Numbered from the stretch's first letter, positions 32,052 to 44,479 are shown. The stretch: DNA of 64,000 nucleotides from Litsea cubeba (GCA_012931725.1 CM022951.1:15499992-15563991), one strand, 5' to 3'. Numbers and translations: made by a program. The notes: generated by a model from the sequence alone, not told the origin.

Positions 32052-35000
32052 TCAATCAGCAAGCTCAGACGTCAATTCAGTCAAGCACAACCTGTTGGCA
32101 TTCAATTGCCAACTCCTCTTAAAGATCATTACCACGGTTTTGCTCCGAAAGTATGGGATATGAGATTGACTGAATTTCAAGGGCAGCCGGTGCACACAGT
32201 GAGCTGCAAAGGCCATTGCAAATACTCCACAATCATTGGAGTTTTCCTGATAAGGGATGTCCGTCCTCTCGAGCCATGACCACGTAAATGGGTCATTCCA
32301 ACCGAAGTGACTGTACCATGCATTCAACCATCCCATCTGGCATATTTAAATCAAGTAATGATCATTCCAACATATCTTTCATGAATGAAAATACGAGAGA
32401 AACACAAACATCTTGCGCACCGAGATGAACAAATCAAAACACAAGAGTGTGAAATTGAGACGAATGACTTACAAATTTTTCAGCATGCTTCATTGATCGA
32501 CGATCTTTATCAATGCTGTTGTAGAACTCCCACCTCTTCTCATCAACGTACCCGACCAGTAGGGTGAAATGAGACCTGTGGTAGATGATGAAGACCAACG
32601 TGCATGATTCCTTCGCATCCCACACTCTGTGCCATTGCTTCCCGAATACGGCTTCCACTGCGGATTCACTCCCATCGCCCCACCAACTCTGCATGCAATA
32701 TGTATAAGCTATCACCATAGAAAAATTATTGTTTCTATAACACTACTTACACAAAATATTCTTCATCATGTTACTTACAGAAACACTAGGGTCAGCAATA
32801 AAACAGTTATCACACTCATCCCTCAAAATCTCGAAGTAATAGTATATGATATTCGTGTCCATCCATGTTCCCTCGTCAAGGATCTTCTTCGGATCATCTG
32901 CCTTTACCAATGTACAAATCTGTTTCAGCTCGTCTTTCCTACAATAAAGCATATGTTGATCAAACAAAATAGCAATCTTATAATGGTTGATTTCCGAATG
33001 TACATAACAATTCATACCTGGCCACATAATATTCCTTGAACCCGTTGAGAAAGAATTTGTCACAATCTGACAATACATAGTCATCCTGAATGAGCGTAGT
33101 CTTCAAATTTCACTGGTATCTTGCGCATCCGTGGTAATCGTTTTATCCTCCACACTAATGAAACAAGTGTTGTCATAGGGGCTGGAACCATAGGAGTGGA
33201 TGAACTAGAGACCGAAAATGGCGAGGTGAACAACATCCTGCTTACTGTTGGGGTACAGATAAGCTGACCACATGGTGGGATACTACATCCTTGTCCAAGT
33301 TCAGGATCAGGCGGGGCACTGGATCCTTCAACTGATACTTGGGGCAAATCTTTAAGACTTCCATGAACTTCAAAAAGTGACAGTGGAGTTCTATTAGATC
33401 CCTCTATATTCATTAATGGAGTTTCTCTAAACTACGCCGTGTCCCTTCTTGACGTCTTTTTTTTCTTAACCAGGTTCTTCACATCAGGCCTCTTCTTGTG
33501 TGTGAAAGTGATTGTAAGTTGTTTCTTTTTCACATATTCGTCGGATTGCGAGCTGCTACAACCATCGAACGAGAAGTCAACCCAATCTATCCCAAATCCC
33601 AACCTAAATTTGTCCAATTTCTTCCCAATTGACTTGAACAGCTTCTCCAGATGACTATCCCTGTGCGCAGCCCGTTTGAACGAGCGCTCTATCCGTTCCA
33701 CCAAATCTTGAGCCTGAAAAGAATTTTAGAAATGCAACCTATTAGAATTTGTATAAAAAATTGGAGTTTAACATCGACTTTTAAGAAACACAAGACTTCA
33801 ATTAATGAGTAAAATAGATTTAGTTGTACATGTTTCTGTGGGATGGTGGGTTCATCTTGTTTTCCAGATCCCTCCGCATGTACAGCTTCTTGCTCAGCCA
33901 CATTGGGCTGCTCCGTTTCCTCTCCCCTACCAACAAACATGATTGTGTTCCTATTATACCACTCCATATACTCAGCTGGCTGGTCGGCTGCATTATAAGC
34001 CCCATCATGTAGTCCAAGTTGGTCTCTTGCTGCCCACAACCCTTTAATCTCCTCGTTCAGTATATTGTTGTAATCAACAACAGTAAAGTACATCCTTTTG
34101 GGTCTCGAAAATGGCATTGTGAATGGTGGTGGGACAATTTGTTTTAATCCAAACTATTTCATAACCCACCATGTATTGTGACGCTCGACGATCCAATAGA
34201 AAATAATGACGGTAGACGAACTGATGAGAGTGCGGTCAACTTTTGAGAGCTTCGAGTAAAACTTCTTGTTGTACCCTTCATAAGGTTGCCAAATGAACCG
34301 CAATTGAGGACAGCAAATGGATATTGAAACATTGAATTAGCTAGGGACATAACTTTTTAAACAGGGGTGTCAGAAATATTGTTTTTCGATAAATACCCCA
34401 TCAGGTTTTAGATTGTTTAACTGCAATCTGACTTCCTTCACTTTAGATAGAGGTGGGATAGCAGGCGGCTTTATCCACGTTTTAAAAAGTGGGAACTGAA
34501 TGTCCCCGTTCCAACTGCCTTTGGGTTTAGGACACTTTCCAATAGACATCCTAGTGTAAGCCCATAGCTGCACCACAGCATACAAGATATCAAGTTAGGT
34601 ACAATATACATAACAAGGAGAAATAGAGTAGTAATTAAAACACACACCTGTAATGGCTGTAGAGGCCCGGTTGGTATCCTCAATTGGTGACCCTCTATTT
34701 CAGACTTTTGAGCATCCTTATCACCTCCGTCGATCTTTTTCTCCGCATTCCATAGAGAGGCATTGGTCAACATCCTATAGAGATTTGCAAGACAGGCCGG
34801 CCCCCATGCATAAGGTCTAAACTCTTTGAAAAGTTCGAGTAGGTATGCCGGTCCACGGGCACCAGATGTCTGCGTGACAATTTGACCGGAGACCAAGAAG
34901 AATAGATAGGCATGTGTGGCACGGATCTCAAAATCTTTGTAATCCTTGTCATCCTTATTCTTCTCCATTTTCGTTTCCTTGAAGTTGTCTTTAAGCCACT

Positions 35001-35576
35001 TAAATTTCAACGTTATGCCCGTGTAGTCAAGCTTCTTCCGTGGGGTAAGCCCAAGAACATCCTCACAAACTTTGACTACAAACTACCCAGGAAAAGTACG
35101 TCCAACAACCAATGGGCCATCTATTGGAAGTCCGTATATGTAAGCAACGTCTTCTAACATGACAGTTGCTTCACCCGATGGAAAGTGGAATGAGTTTGTC
35201 TCCGGGCGCCAACGCTCGACTAGAGCAGTGATAAGTGTATGATCTATTTGAATGCGATCTATTTCTGCCAGATGGTGAAGGCCGGTCTTTCTCACATATT
35301 CTTTTTGTTGCTTTGTAAGAGACCATACTTGCTTGTCAGGATTTGTTGGTATGCACCTCAGCTCCCGAATTCCTATTGTTTACACAAAAGAACAAACTTT
35401 ATTAGCATGCTCGGATTGTCTTAAATAACAAATTATATTCATGGACTGAATTAGTAAATGATTTAGTTATGGGAATATACGTCTCCATGGTGGATTCCTT
35501 CGGATACATGCCATCGTTGGTTGTATAGGAGAATATTCGGAGCTTTCGGAGACTCAGGTGCATGTTCTTCATTCGT
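32052..35576 (-). pseudogene. MULE-1 PMD-ULP1 fusion gene (plant mobile domain plus C48 cysteine protease)
   Basis: At least eight exons on the minus strand: 35,481-35,576; 34,648-35,372; 34,397-34,567; 33,830-34,298; 33,018-33,713; 32,779-32,938; 32,473-32,688; 32,052-32,336. The first four encode a PMD (IQIDHTLITALVERWRPET, FHFPSGEATVMLEDVAYIYG, FRPYAWGPACLANLYRML, QPYEGYNKKFYSKLS, QPAEYMEWYNRN). Exon 5 is a charged, low-complexity linker. Exons 6-8 carry a ULP1-type peptidase: the His of RSHFTLLVGYV, EFYNSIDKD, and the Gln/Cys of YQENSNDCGVFAMAF, so the triad residues are kept. Breaks: stops near 35,090, 34,150 and 33,432, a shift near 33,093, and the exon-4 acceptor mutated from AG to CG. 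The first exon of the gene was not found. Confidence 0.88.
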
Positions 35577-36830
35577 CTGCACATATAAAAGCAATCTTTA
35601 TCCATGAGTAATAAATATGACATTAAATAAACATCTTTCTGGTTTATCACACTGTTCTAACAAAAAGTGCTTGAACAACAAAGAAAAATGAGTAATTGGG
35701 TTACCACTTATTGCTTATAGTCTTAACTACAGACATGTAATTTATCCATCAAGTAATTGGCAGTCCACAATAGCTATTCAAGAAAAAGTTACTCAACTAC
35801 AGGTGGCTTCACATGATCACTCCTGTTTGAGTCCCATTCCCTTATACTATTTTTTTGTTCTCTGATCCCCAAGTTCATGACTTTAGGAAGAGACATGACT
35901 TTTTAAGATTTAAACCCGACAACAGTTAGTAATATTTGATTAGTGTCAAATTTAGGATTGTGGCAAATCCAACAAAAGGAGTACCATGTGTGGAGAGGGT
36001 GAAATGATTAGGACAAGCAGTATAAAAAAAAACATTTGGGAAGCAAAGAGGCATATAATGTCCTATATGTTATTTTCCAGAGGCCTGCTTCACTAATGCA
36101 TGTTGATATGGTCAAAGTTCCTATTGGTTGCATCGATTTCTAACAAAATAGTTGTAACTTCGACCCATTTTTTTTGTTAAAAGGGAATTGTATTTAGAGA
36201 AGCTGAAAAACAAAGACCACCATTTTTCGATAGACCTAGCGCTGGAAGATCCAGACTTCTCTACCAATTTACAAAAAATTAATTCTACCGGGACAAACCA
36301 AAGTGAGAATGAAATTAAGCAGCTTAATTAAGAATGAATACTTAGATGAAATCATTGCTTAATCTAACGATAGTGTTGAATCATACATGCCATGTGCCAT
36401 AGCCCAACATTGTCATCATTGAGTGTGCATACTGGCATTGCCAGCTTAAGTTTTTACCCATTCCAAGTCAAATTGACTCAGATCCTCTCTAACTCCTTCA
36501 TCAACAAGGGTCTCTCATTCTTACCAAAATAGTTAAAATGACATACTTCTTTTACACACTTCTCTGTCTTGTACAAGGTGCACTGAGAATAGACAGCTAT
36601 AAAAATATTTAAAAAATAGACAAATACAAAAGTATAACATACAAGAGGGTGTTGTGATCGATATAGAACAACAAAAGAATATTTAAGTTCATTGGACCTT
36701 ATCAGCCGCATAATTGAAAGTCATGCAACAAATGCCACTATAAAACATGCGCCCAAGGACCGAAATATTCACTTTCGGGAGTATATTTGAGAAAGCATAA
36801 GTGGTGGAATATTCAAACAAGTGATCATTA
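35577..36830. other. MULE-1 internal segment, unrecognised
   Basis: Presumed 5' region of the PMD-ULP1 gene, then AT-rich sequence. Short open frames only. No coding match was recognised until the CYP707A-like text begins at about 36,833. Confidence 0.4.
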
Positions 36831-36832
36831 TA

Positions 36833-37621
36833 AGCCTCCACCAGGTTCAATGGACTGGCCTGACATAGGATAGACCCTTGAGCTCTACTCTCAAAACCTA
36901 AATGTCTTCTTTGCCACAAAGCAGAAAAGCATTCTAGCTAGTCTTTTATAAATTCTACATGTGCCTTGTTCTCTTATTTGCTCCTGAGTCTTTGGGTGCA
37001 TGGACTGAAACGAGGTTGTTTGTTTTGTTTAGGTATGGGGATGTTTTCAAGACCCATTAGCTTGGATGCCCTTGTGTTAACTTGGCTAGCATCAAGGCTG
37101 CCATGTTTGTGCTGGTGAACCAGGCCCATCTGTTCAAGGCCACTTACACTAAAAGCAAGGAGCAGTTGATCGGCCCATCTGCTCTATTTTTCCACCATGG
37201 GGAATGCCACATACGGCTAAGGAAGCTGGTCCAGGCCCCCCTCTCACATGATGCCATCAGAGGCCTTGTTGTCGACAACGAATCTATAACCATTTCTACA
37301 TTGGAGTCATGGATCGGCGGTCGAGTCATCAACACCTTCCATGAAATGAAGGAGGTTGGTTTTGGTTTTGGTTTTGAATGTTAATAATACATAGTACTAT
37401 ATGTTCTCTCAACTCAATAATCTAATTCTCCTTCGTCCTGGTTTTGCCTTTCATCTAGGAACTCTTTCCAATTGATGGGTTTCTGAGTTATTAATGAAAT
37501 ATGTTCATTTGTTTTGCTTGAGTTTGAACTTGCAGTTCTCTTTTGATGTGGATTTCCAAGCTTTATTCGGTCGCCTGGATGTGCGGTACAGACAAGAGCT
37601 GAATTTCCCTCTACTGTATAG
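36833..37621 (+). pseudogene. CYP707A: Captured fragment of abscisic acid 8'-hydroxylase (CYP707A), introns retained
   Basis: Three plus-strand pieces line up in order with CYP707A cytochrome P450s, which hydroxylate abscisic acid at the endoplasmic reticulum. Piece 1 (36,833-36,929): PPPGSMDWPDIG, then TLELYSQNLNVFFATKQKR. Piece 2 (37,033-37,354): YGDVFKTH, LGCPCVNLASIKAAMFVLVN, KSKEQLIGPSALFFHHGE and INTFHEMKE. Piece 3 (37,536-37,621): FSFDVDFQALFGRLDVRYRQ. Between them lie intron-like gaps with acceptors ttgtttag and aacttgcag, at the positions where the reading needs joining. Two in-frame stops (36,871 and 37,058) and a lost GT donor at 36,930 show decay. The heme-binding region is absent. 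Retained introns indicate capture from genomic DNA, not mRNA. Confidence 0.85.
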
Positions 37622-37974
37622 TTGACAAAGGCTAGAATTCAAAGTAAGAAATAGCAAGGGTTTAAAAAAACAAAGCAACAAAACCTTCCATTGATTGAAA
37701 AGTTGAGAAATTCACATGAAATTCAAATAATCAAAATGGCATCAAACAAGAATAAAACCATATCTACATACTGTCAGCAACAACATAGAACCTTATCAAT
37801 TTTCAAAGGCACCCGATCAACGAGAGTGAAAGAAACCCATAACCATCAAATCAATATATCTTCCATCAACAAAAAAAAAGGGATTCCATAAGCACCATTT
37901 TTACTCAAACCCCATCACAAAAGACAAGAACAGGTCCATATCTTCTCCACGGCCAAAAGAAAAAAAAAGCATTA

Positions 37975-38240
37975 GATGTGCAAGGATTCATTTGGATATG
38001 GTGGAGGAGAAGAACAACTCAGACAATAAGCCAGACACATCAAAACGAACAGAATCAAAACCACGGTTTGCTTTCGAAATCTAGGGCACAAAATAAAAAA
38101 AAAACACATGAATAGGGAACAGTTTGGATATCTGTGGAGGAGAAGAACAAGTAAGAACACATTCCAGAGCAATCAAAACGAACACACTCAAATGCCAGCT
38201 TACCATTCAAAATCTAGGTCACAAAATAGAAAAAATAAAA
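37975..38240. repeat. Two-copy ~129-bp tandem repeat near MULE-1 right end
   Basis: Copies share tttggatat.tgtggaggagaagaacaa, caatcaaaacgaaca and aaatctagg.cacaaaata with about 80-85% similarity by eye. Open frames through it are not genes. Confidence 0.65.
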
Positions 38241-38482
38241 AGGAAGAAGAGAAAGTATTGAACGCACCTCCATTTGAATCACTTTCAAAAAATGGCGCCA
38301 AGCTCTACCAGGGACCACTAGGAAGGGGGGCCTCGACAGCGTGGAGAAGAAAGCGAGAGGAGGGGACCACTGGGAGGGGGAGGAGAGACCGCGTGGAGAA
38401 GATGACGAAAGGGAAAAAGAAGGGGGAGAAAAGTGGTTGATAGGAATGGGAAAAAGAAGTGGTCGAAAGGGTTTAGAGAAGT

Positions 38483-38496
38483 GGTCGATATCAATC
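38483..38496. repeat. Subterminal palindrome copy, right end of MULE-1
   Basis: ggtcgatatcaatc, the inverse counterpart of the left-end ggttgatatcgacc at a comparable distance from the terminus (122-135 bp against 129-142 bp). Confidence 0.7.
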
Positions 38497-38618
38497 ATAC
38501 CACTAAATGTAAAAAAAAATACCAAAAAGCACCCGGAGAGCCTTACTCGTGTACACTTGAAATACAGTACTACCGAAGTGGTATAGGGTACTATTGGGCT
38601 CTACCAGGTAAATTCCTC

Positions 38619-38627
38619 TACAAACAA
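38619..38627. other. 9-bp TSD of MULE-1 (right)
   Basis: Second copy of tacaaacaa. Confidence 0.92.
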
Positions 38628-41600
38628 AGAATGAGAATGACAAATCCAAACCACTTTCATCCCCAATAAGGTGAACAGCTATGCAAGGCATATGGTGGCC
38701 TGCAACTGAGAGGTAACTGCGAAGAGGCAACTAAATAGAGCTAACCCAAAAAAGAAAAAGGCCAATGTCAAGTGTTGATATACAAAAATAGAAAAAAAAA
38801 TACAAGTAGCTCTCCAATTAGCAACTTCTTTATAAAACAAGAAGCAGCGAAATTTGACTTTTGAGGAAATCTGACATCATTGATATCCAATCCCAAGGCA
38901 ATCAGATGTCATTCAAGCAAAAGACAAGAGTTGCGAGACTAGTGGCGGACTCAAGAATTTCGTTTGGGTGGGGTTAGATTTTTCTAGACTTTGCTAGACT
39001 TTTTTCCATGTCAAGAAATAGTGAAAGAGAAAATGTATTGCATTTAAACAAAAAAATGAAAAATAAGCACTTAAACCTCAAATTCTATAATTTTATATGC
39101 GAAAGGCGCTTTGATTTGACAAATGTGATTAAATAGCTAATATTATTCAATGGAGCTACGTGTAAAGCATCCAAAACACCCTCTTCATTTTTACATGGTT
39201 TGCAAAACAATTCTCAAAGAATAAAGCCTCCTCCACTCCACGACCAAAACCTCTCCTAATCATAACCACCTCCTTCAAGATGTGAGATTTTGCCCAAAAC
39301 TCTACAAGACTCGCCCAAAGCCTCTGAAATAGATGCTTAATCTCTGGAGTATTACTCTAAAGGGTCAAAGTGAGCATTTATGGTCCTTTATTAACCACTT
39401 CACACCCAAAATCCAAGACTTTTAAAGATTTTTTTCTCACTAAAGGAGTAGGAGTATCCTTCACCATCCAAAGTATGGTCGTGTGTGTCCCCTCAGGCCT
39501 CTTTCTGGATTGTCACTTTGGGCCTAGAATGACATAACCTTGGGCATTCATTGGCACAAACACCTACAACTTCCTCAAATTTGCACAAATGCAATTCTTG
39601 ATAAAAAACAAGTGATGGATCTCAAAGATAACTAATAGTCAAAACCAAACACGTCCTTCAAACCACTTAATTTGTAAAACCATTCCAATTCTATGGTAGA
39701 GGAGATTCGGAGTCAATAATTGGTAGCCATTTTAGGGATAGACATGAAGAAAAGGAGAAAACAAGCTGTATGTAGTAGGCACTACTCGATCACAGCTTAG
39801 TGATCGGACAATGGCCCTAAAATACAATTATTTTGTAATTTTTTATTAGTCTTTATAATCTTTATGTAACTCAGTCCATTTTTTAGTCATCTAAGGCTAG
39901 ATGGGCGAGTTGTAAGCGAAAGTCCGAAATTCGGACCCTGGGGTGGGGGGTGGGGTGGAATAGGATGAGCTTGAATTAGTAACCAATTATGCCAAATTTT
40001 AACTTCTTTAAACCAATTAGTCACAAGTGATGATTATGAAACTAAGTGCGAAAGCTATAAAGACCAATCATCAAAAGGCATCCACCATAACACAACGATG
40101 TATAGTGGTTCGGCCTCAATGCCTACATCTACTACTTGCTTGTGATCCTATACCCCCATCGGATTTTCACTATCTGTGCTTTTCAATAGGCTAAGCAATA
40201 ACCTTTACAAAGTGCCTTTCAAGGCTTAACAATAACCTCTACTATATTATTTTCATTAGGCTCGGCAATAACCTCTACATATGCTTTTCAAGACTAAGTA
40301 ATAACCTTATAATATACTTTTCTAGGGCCAAGCACTAACCTATGCAACTATAGATTGCTTCTCTAGATTGTGTCTAGAATACACTTGGAGAGACTACAAT
40401 TTAAGCTCAATTGTAATGCCTCCTATTTAAGCGGATATGAAAGTGAAATTACAACTCACACATATACTATATGAATGCAAAGATGACTGTTCAATTTGTT
40501 CGTGTGATGACTTCAATCAAGTTTGAAAATGATAGCTCAATGAATGTAAGCTTAAAGCTTTTGAAAGTTTAAAACACAAATGTTTTGCTTGAAGTGAAAA
40601 TGCAAATCACATATTGTATGAAAAACAACTTGATAATGATATGCCTATCAAATGCTTACAAGTTGTATGAAAGTTTCTAAAACTAAAACATGTGATGCAT
40701 AAACTCATTGTTTCCAAAATAAAGCAATTTAACTATATGTTTCAAGATATGAAAAACAACAAGAGACTCAACCAAGTATTAGAATCATGCTACGAGAGAA
40801 ATCAAAGTTTTAAACAAAGCAATAAACCATTATGATATGAAAGTTAAAACTAACTTGGTTTGAATCTAAATGAAGAATCCAAAACAACAAAGCAATTCAA
40901 AGTGAAATAAATGTAATGGATTCAACAAATCACAGTTAGCATGCTAAAACTGATTTACTAATAAATTAAATAAAGCATGTAACATATGATGTGAAAAAAA
41001 AAAGCTTACACATGTGATTTAACTTAATGAATTCAAGCTTTATCTTTCCAAATGATCCACTAGCCTTCATTAGCTCATTCCCCTTTATTTGGCCTTAATT
41101 CACCTCAAAGAATGCCTCAAAGTTGGTTCCCAATGGCCTTGAAATGAGCTTGTATTTATAGCAAAAAATGGCCAACGGCTAGTACCCGGTCTACCTCCTG
41201 CAAGCACGGTCAACCGCATGCAAAACGGTAAAAAATATAGCTGTTTGTGACCCAACGATCATGTAACCGGCCACACAGGGGGTTGACCGACCACTTTGGG
41301 TCAATCACGGCCACTTCCCCAATATTTCTTATTTTGAATGTTTTCTGGTGTGGGAACTCTTGGGCCATGGAATCATGCTTAGATTCATATTTAAATCAAT
41401 TTAAAAGTGTTTTCAAAACATGAACCTAAAATGCCTAAGATGATTTGAAAATCTAGGACCATAGGCTTGCATGATTCGAAAATCTTCTTTTTCAAAGATT
41501 AATGCATCCAAGTTTAAAAACCAACATGTATGAAACACAAGTTCTAAAAGTTTTAAAATAATGCATGTGTAAAAATCAAGATTTCAAGTTTTTAAAATCA

Positions 41601-41958
41601 ATGGTAATGTGAAAATCCAAATGATGTTCAAATGATAATGCATCCATTAAATTGCAACAAACAAAATCCCTAACAGTAAGATGTATTTTGTAAATAACTT
41701 GCACCCACAAGCTCCGAACTTGAACTCTTTTTTTTTTTTTTTTGAGAAATGAATGAAAAACTGCTATTTTTTGTGTAAGTTATTTTTTCTCATGTTTTTT
41801 GTTATTAATTATTGTGAAATCCACATCATATTTCTAAAACTTTGTTCAACACCAAGAATAAAGAAACCCACAGGCCGTGTCCACCAAGTCACCAATAAAA
41901 AGGGACCCACAACCTAAGACAAGCAAAGATAGACAATATCAGATGAAAAACAAAAAGT
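38628..41958. other. Unrecognised intergenic sequence
   Basis: No coding signal. A gactagtggcggactcaagaattt... word near 38,937 resembles one end of a hAT-type MITE, but no partner end is visible. A G-rich run gggtggggggtggggtgg lies at about 39,939-39,957. Between 40,188 and 40,345, five diverged units of about 40-58 bp of the type ggctaagcaataacctctac repeat. An 18-base T tract is near 41,730. Confidence 0.4.
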
Positions 41959-42074
41959 CTATATGGACAAACTTTTTGGCCAGAATTTTGGACAACCCCT
42001 ATGATATCCCTTGAATATTCAAGGGATATCATAGGGGTTGTCCAAAGTTCTAGCCAAAAAGTTTGTCCATGTAG
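41959..42074. repeat. Near-perfect 116-bp foldback (58-bp arms, no loop)
   Basis: Left arm ctatatggacaaactttttg... and right arm ...aaagtttgtccatgtag are inverse copies around 42,016/42,017 with three differences in 58 positions; as RNA two of these would still pair as G-U. It could be a very small foldback MITE or a hairpin RNA source. A clean TSD is not evident. Confidence 0.8.
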
Positions 42075-42559
42075 CACTACTGGATGAAAAATGGGCAAAA
42101 AATAAAATAACGTGGACTACAAAGACATAAGTATGTTTGTTGAACTAATAGTCCGCATGAATTTGGCCGCCGAAGATAAGAAAGATTCTCTTGGGATAGT
42201 GGTTATATACAGATGTCTTTGTTACATTAGAAATGATATTATAATTGATTAGAAAACTATTGGTTTCAGGTAAAATCTTATAAATCTTGCAGATCTAAGC
42301 ATTAAACTTCATAGAACCGCTCGGAGGGGTAGGCCCAAAAAATACTAGGACATTCGGCGACAGGTCGTTGAGCATTTCACTTTCTAACCATAGATCCACA
42401 ATCTTTTTCATAGTGTGGTAGGTTATTTTTCAAAATTTAAAAGACCTAAAATGTCCAAGTTACCCTTTCTTTCAATCATAACCCATGATTAGTGAGATAT
42501 ACCATTAATAATGGTCAACTACCATTTAATTGAAAACGATTAATGAAATCCCATTAATG

Positions 42560-43160
42560 AGATTTTCAAATTAATAAGTTCTAAAAAAATACAAATAAAT
42601 TTCAAAAAATACACATATATTTCAAAAGAACACAAATAAATTTTAACCAATGCAATAATTTCAAAAAATGCAATAAATTCCAAAATAACACACAGAAATT
42701 TAAAAAGATGCAAATAAATTTCAAAAAATGTAAATAAATCTCAAAAGACGTAAATAAATTTGAAAAGATCCAAATAAAATTAAAGAAATGTAAATAAATT
42801 TCAAAGGAAGAAAATAAATTTCAAAAAACGTAAATAAAATTTAAAAATCTAAATAAATTTAAAAAATAGAAATACATTTGCCTAAACTAAGATAAACTAA
42901 TTTGCCAAAAAATCAAGTATTTTAACCAAAACTCAATTAAATTTATTTCAAAAAACTCAAATAAGTCTGAAAAGATGCAAATAAATCTCAAAATACACAA
43001 ATAGATTTTAAAAACACATATAAATTTTTCAAAAAATGTAGATAAACTTTTAAAAAATCAGATAAATTTGACAAAAACTCAGAGAAATTTAATAAAAACT
43101 CAGATAAATTTGACAAAAAATAAGATAAATTTGACAAAAACTCAGATAAATTCTCTTCCT
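42560..43160. repeat. A-rich minisatellite (aaataaatttcaaaaaatg-like units)
   Basis: About 30 degenerate units of 17-22 bp built on caaataaatttcaaaaaatg, changing to agataaatttgacaaaaactc after 43,060. A minus-strand open frame here (repeated FLSNLSEFL) is only the repeat translated. Confidence 0.8.
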
Positions 43161-44470
43161 TGTCGATTCCGACTTGACCGAAACCAACCCGGAACCAACC
43201 TCTTGTACCCTGACCTAGCCTGGAACTAGGCCTCTTCTTCCCTGTTCTGTAACCAGAACAGTCGAGAGACTTTCTTCTCTCTCCCACGGCCTATCCTGTT
43301 TTCTGATGAAGGCATAGCACTGACGATAATGGAGCGGCAATGGCGACTGCTCCTCTTTCGATCAAAGCACTCTGCAACGAACCTGAACTAGATTCTCTAT
43401 TTCTTCTCCGGGTAAGACGAACCCAACGAGACTAGAACTCTATTTTTCATTCTGCAACAGAGATTGATCTATGCATTTGACGATAATATGGATCCTCGAC
43501 AACTCACCAGCCTTTTACCTTCCTCTATTTCTATAACAAAGAACGAGAAACACTAGATCGTCTGGCTTTCTTTCTTGAAAATGATGGGTCTGCTATCTCC
43601 GGCGATGATGAGACGGCAATGGCGGCGCAGTCGAACCGGCTGCAGCAAATAGGCAGTCTCTACTGCCTTCTCGTTCTCTGTCAACAGCCACCAAATCAAG
43701 CCTCTTTTATGTAAATCATCATAGAACCCAGACGTCCGTTCCGTTTTTTTGCAGTGCCATATCCAGACTCTCCCTTTTTCTCTGTTAGAGAACTGCAACA
43801 GAAAAAGGGTCGTCCGCTGCTGTTGCGTCATTACCAGACTCGAGGAAGGAGAAAGCAGTAGTTCTCGATTTTGGTTATGGAAACCAAAACAAACGAAGAA
43901 GAGGTTATGTTACATAACCTGTAACTTGAAGAAGAAGAAAAGGGCTCTAGGCCAGGTTTCGTCCAGGTCCGGGTTGAAGAAGTAGAAGAAGAGGGAGGAT
44001 AGAAGATTTGAAAATTTAAATTTCAAAATTTTATGCCTAAACAGTTGAAAGGAAAAATCAGTCATGAAAATGTCTAATGTGGCATATCTAGGGACCTTTC
44101 GCTGAAATATGTCCAGCTGTATGGACTATAGGCCTTAAAGGAAAAGTTGTTGAACTGGAGGCCTTACAAGGCCAATTTGAGGGACTTTTGGCTGATTTAC
44201 CCAAAATACTATTATTTTATATTCTCATTTTTAGATATTTTTAAATTTTAAAAACAATATTGAATTCATCATTTTTTCTTGAAAAATCAAAGGATGTCAT
44301 TGGAGATGATTTTAAACATTTGTAAAAACAACAAAATCATCTATGCAAAGACAAGTTAAAAAGCTACCAGTCCAAAGAACATAAAAGGGTAGACTAGTTG
44401 ATTAGGAGGAAAGTCATGTTGGATTTTTCTCAAAATATCAAATTGCTTTATTATTATATATAGTAAAAGG
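43161..44470. other. Unrecognised, possibly retroelement leader sequence
   Basis: Pyrimidine-rich, moderately GC-rich plus strand to about 43,950 with inverted words such as ctggaactaggcctc and ctgttctgtaaccagaacag. No domain, TIR or LTR pair was found. From 44,000 the sequence is A/T-rich. Confidence 0.35.
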
Positions 44471-44479
44471 ATTTCCAAG

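Larger units (their letters stand above)
27029..38618. mobile_element. MULE-1: 11.6-kb Mutator-like element with transposase, PMD-ULP1 gene and captured CYP707A fragment
   Basis: Ends are GAGGAATTTACC and its exact inverse GGTAAATTCCTC, flanked by the perfect TSD. Beyond the first 12 bp the two ends stay alignable but diverged for roughly 150 bp, including GGGC-TTTTG, a T tract and TTGATATCGACCA. It contains a plus-strand MURA-type transposase (28.0-30.6 kb), an iterated palindrome array (31.37-31.75 kb), a minus-strand PMD-ULP1 gene (32.05-35.58 kb), a CYP707A fragment (36.83-37.6 kb) and a duplicated ~129-bp unit near the right end (37,975-38,240). The coding genes are damaged, so this copy needs help to move. 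Confidence 0.92.

Noticed and set aside
38937..39000. One end of a possible hAT MITE (gtggcggactcaag)
   Set aside because: No matching opposite end or TSD found.
42988..43287. Open frame with repeated FLSNLSEFL
   Set aside because: It is the A-rich minisatellite translated; no start context or homology.
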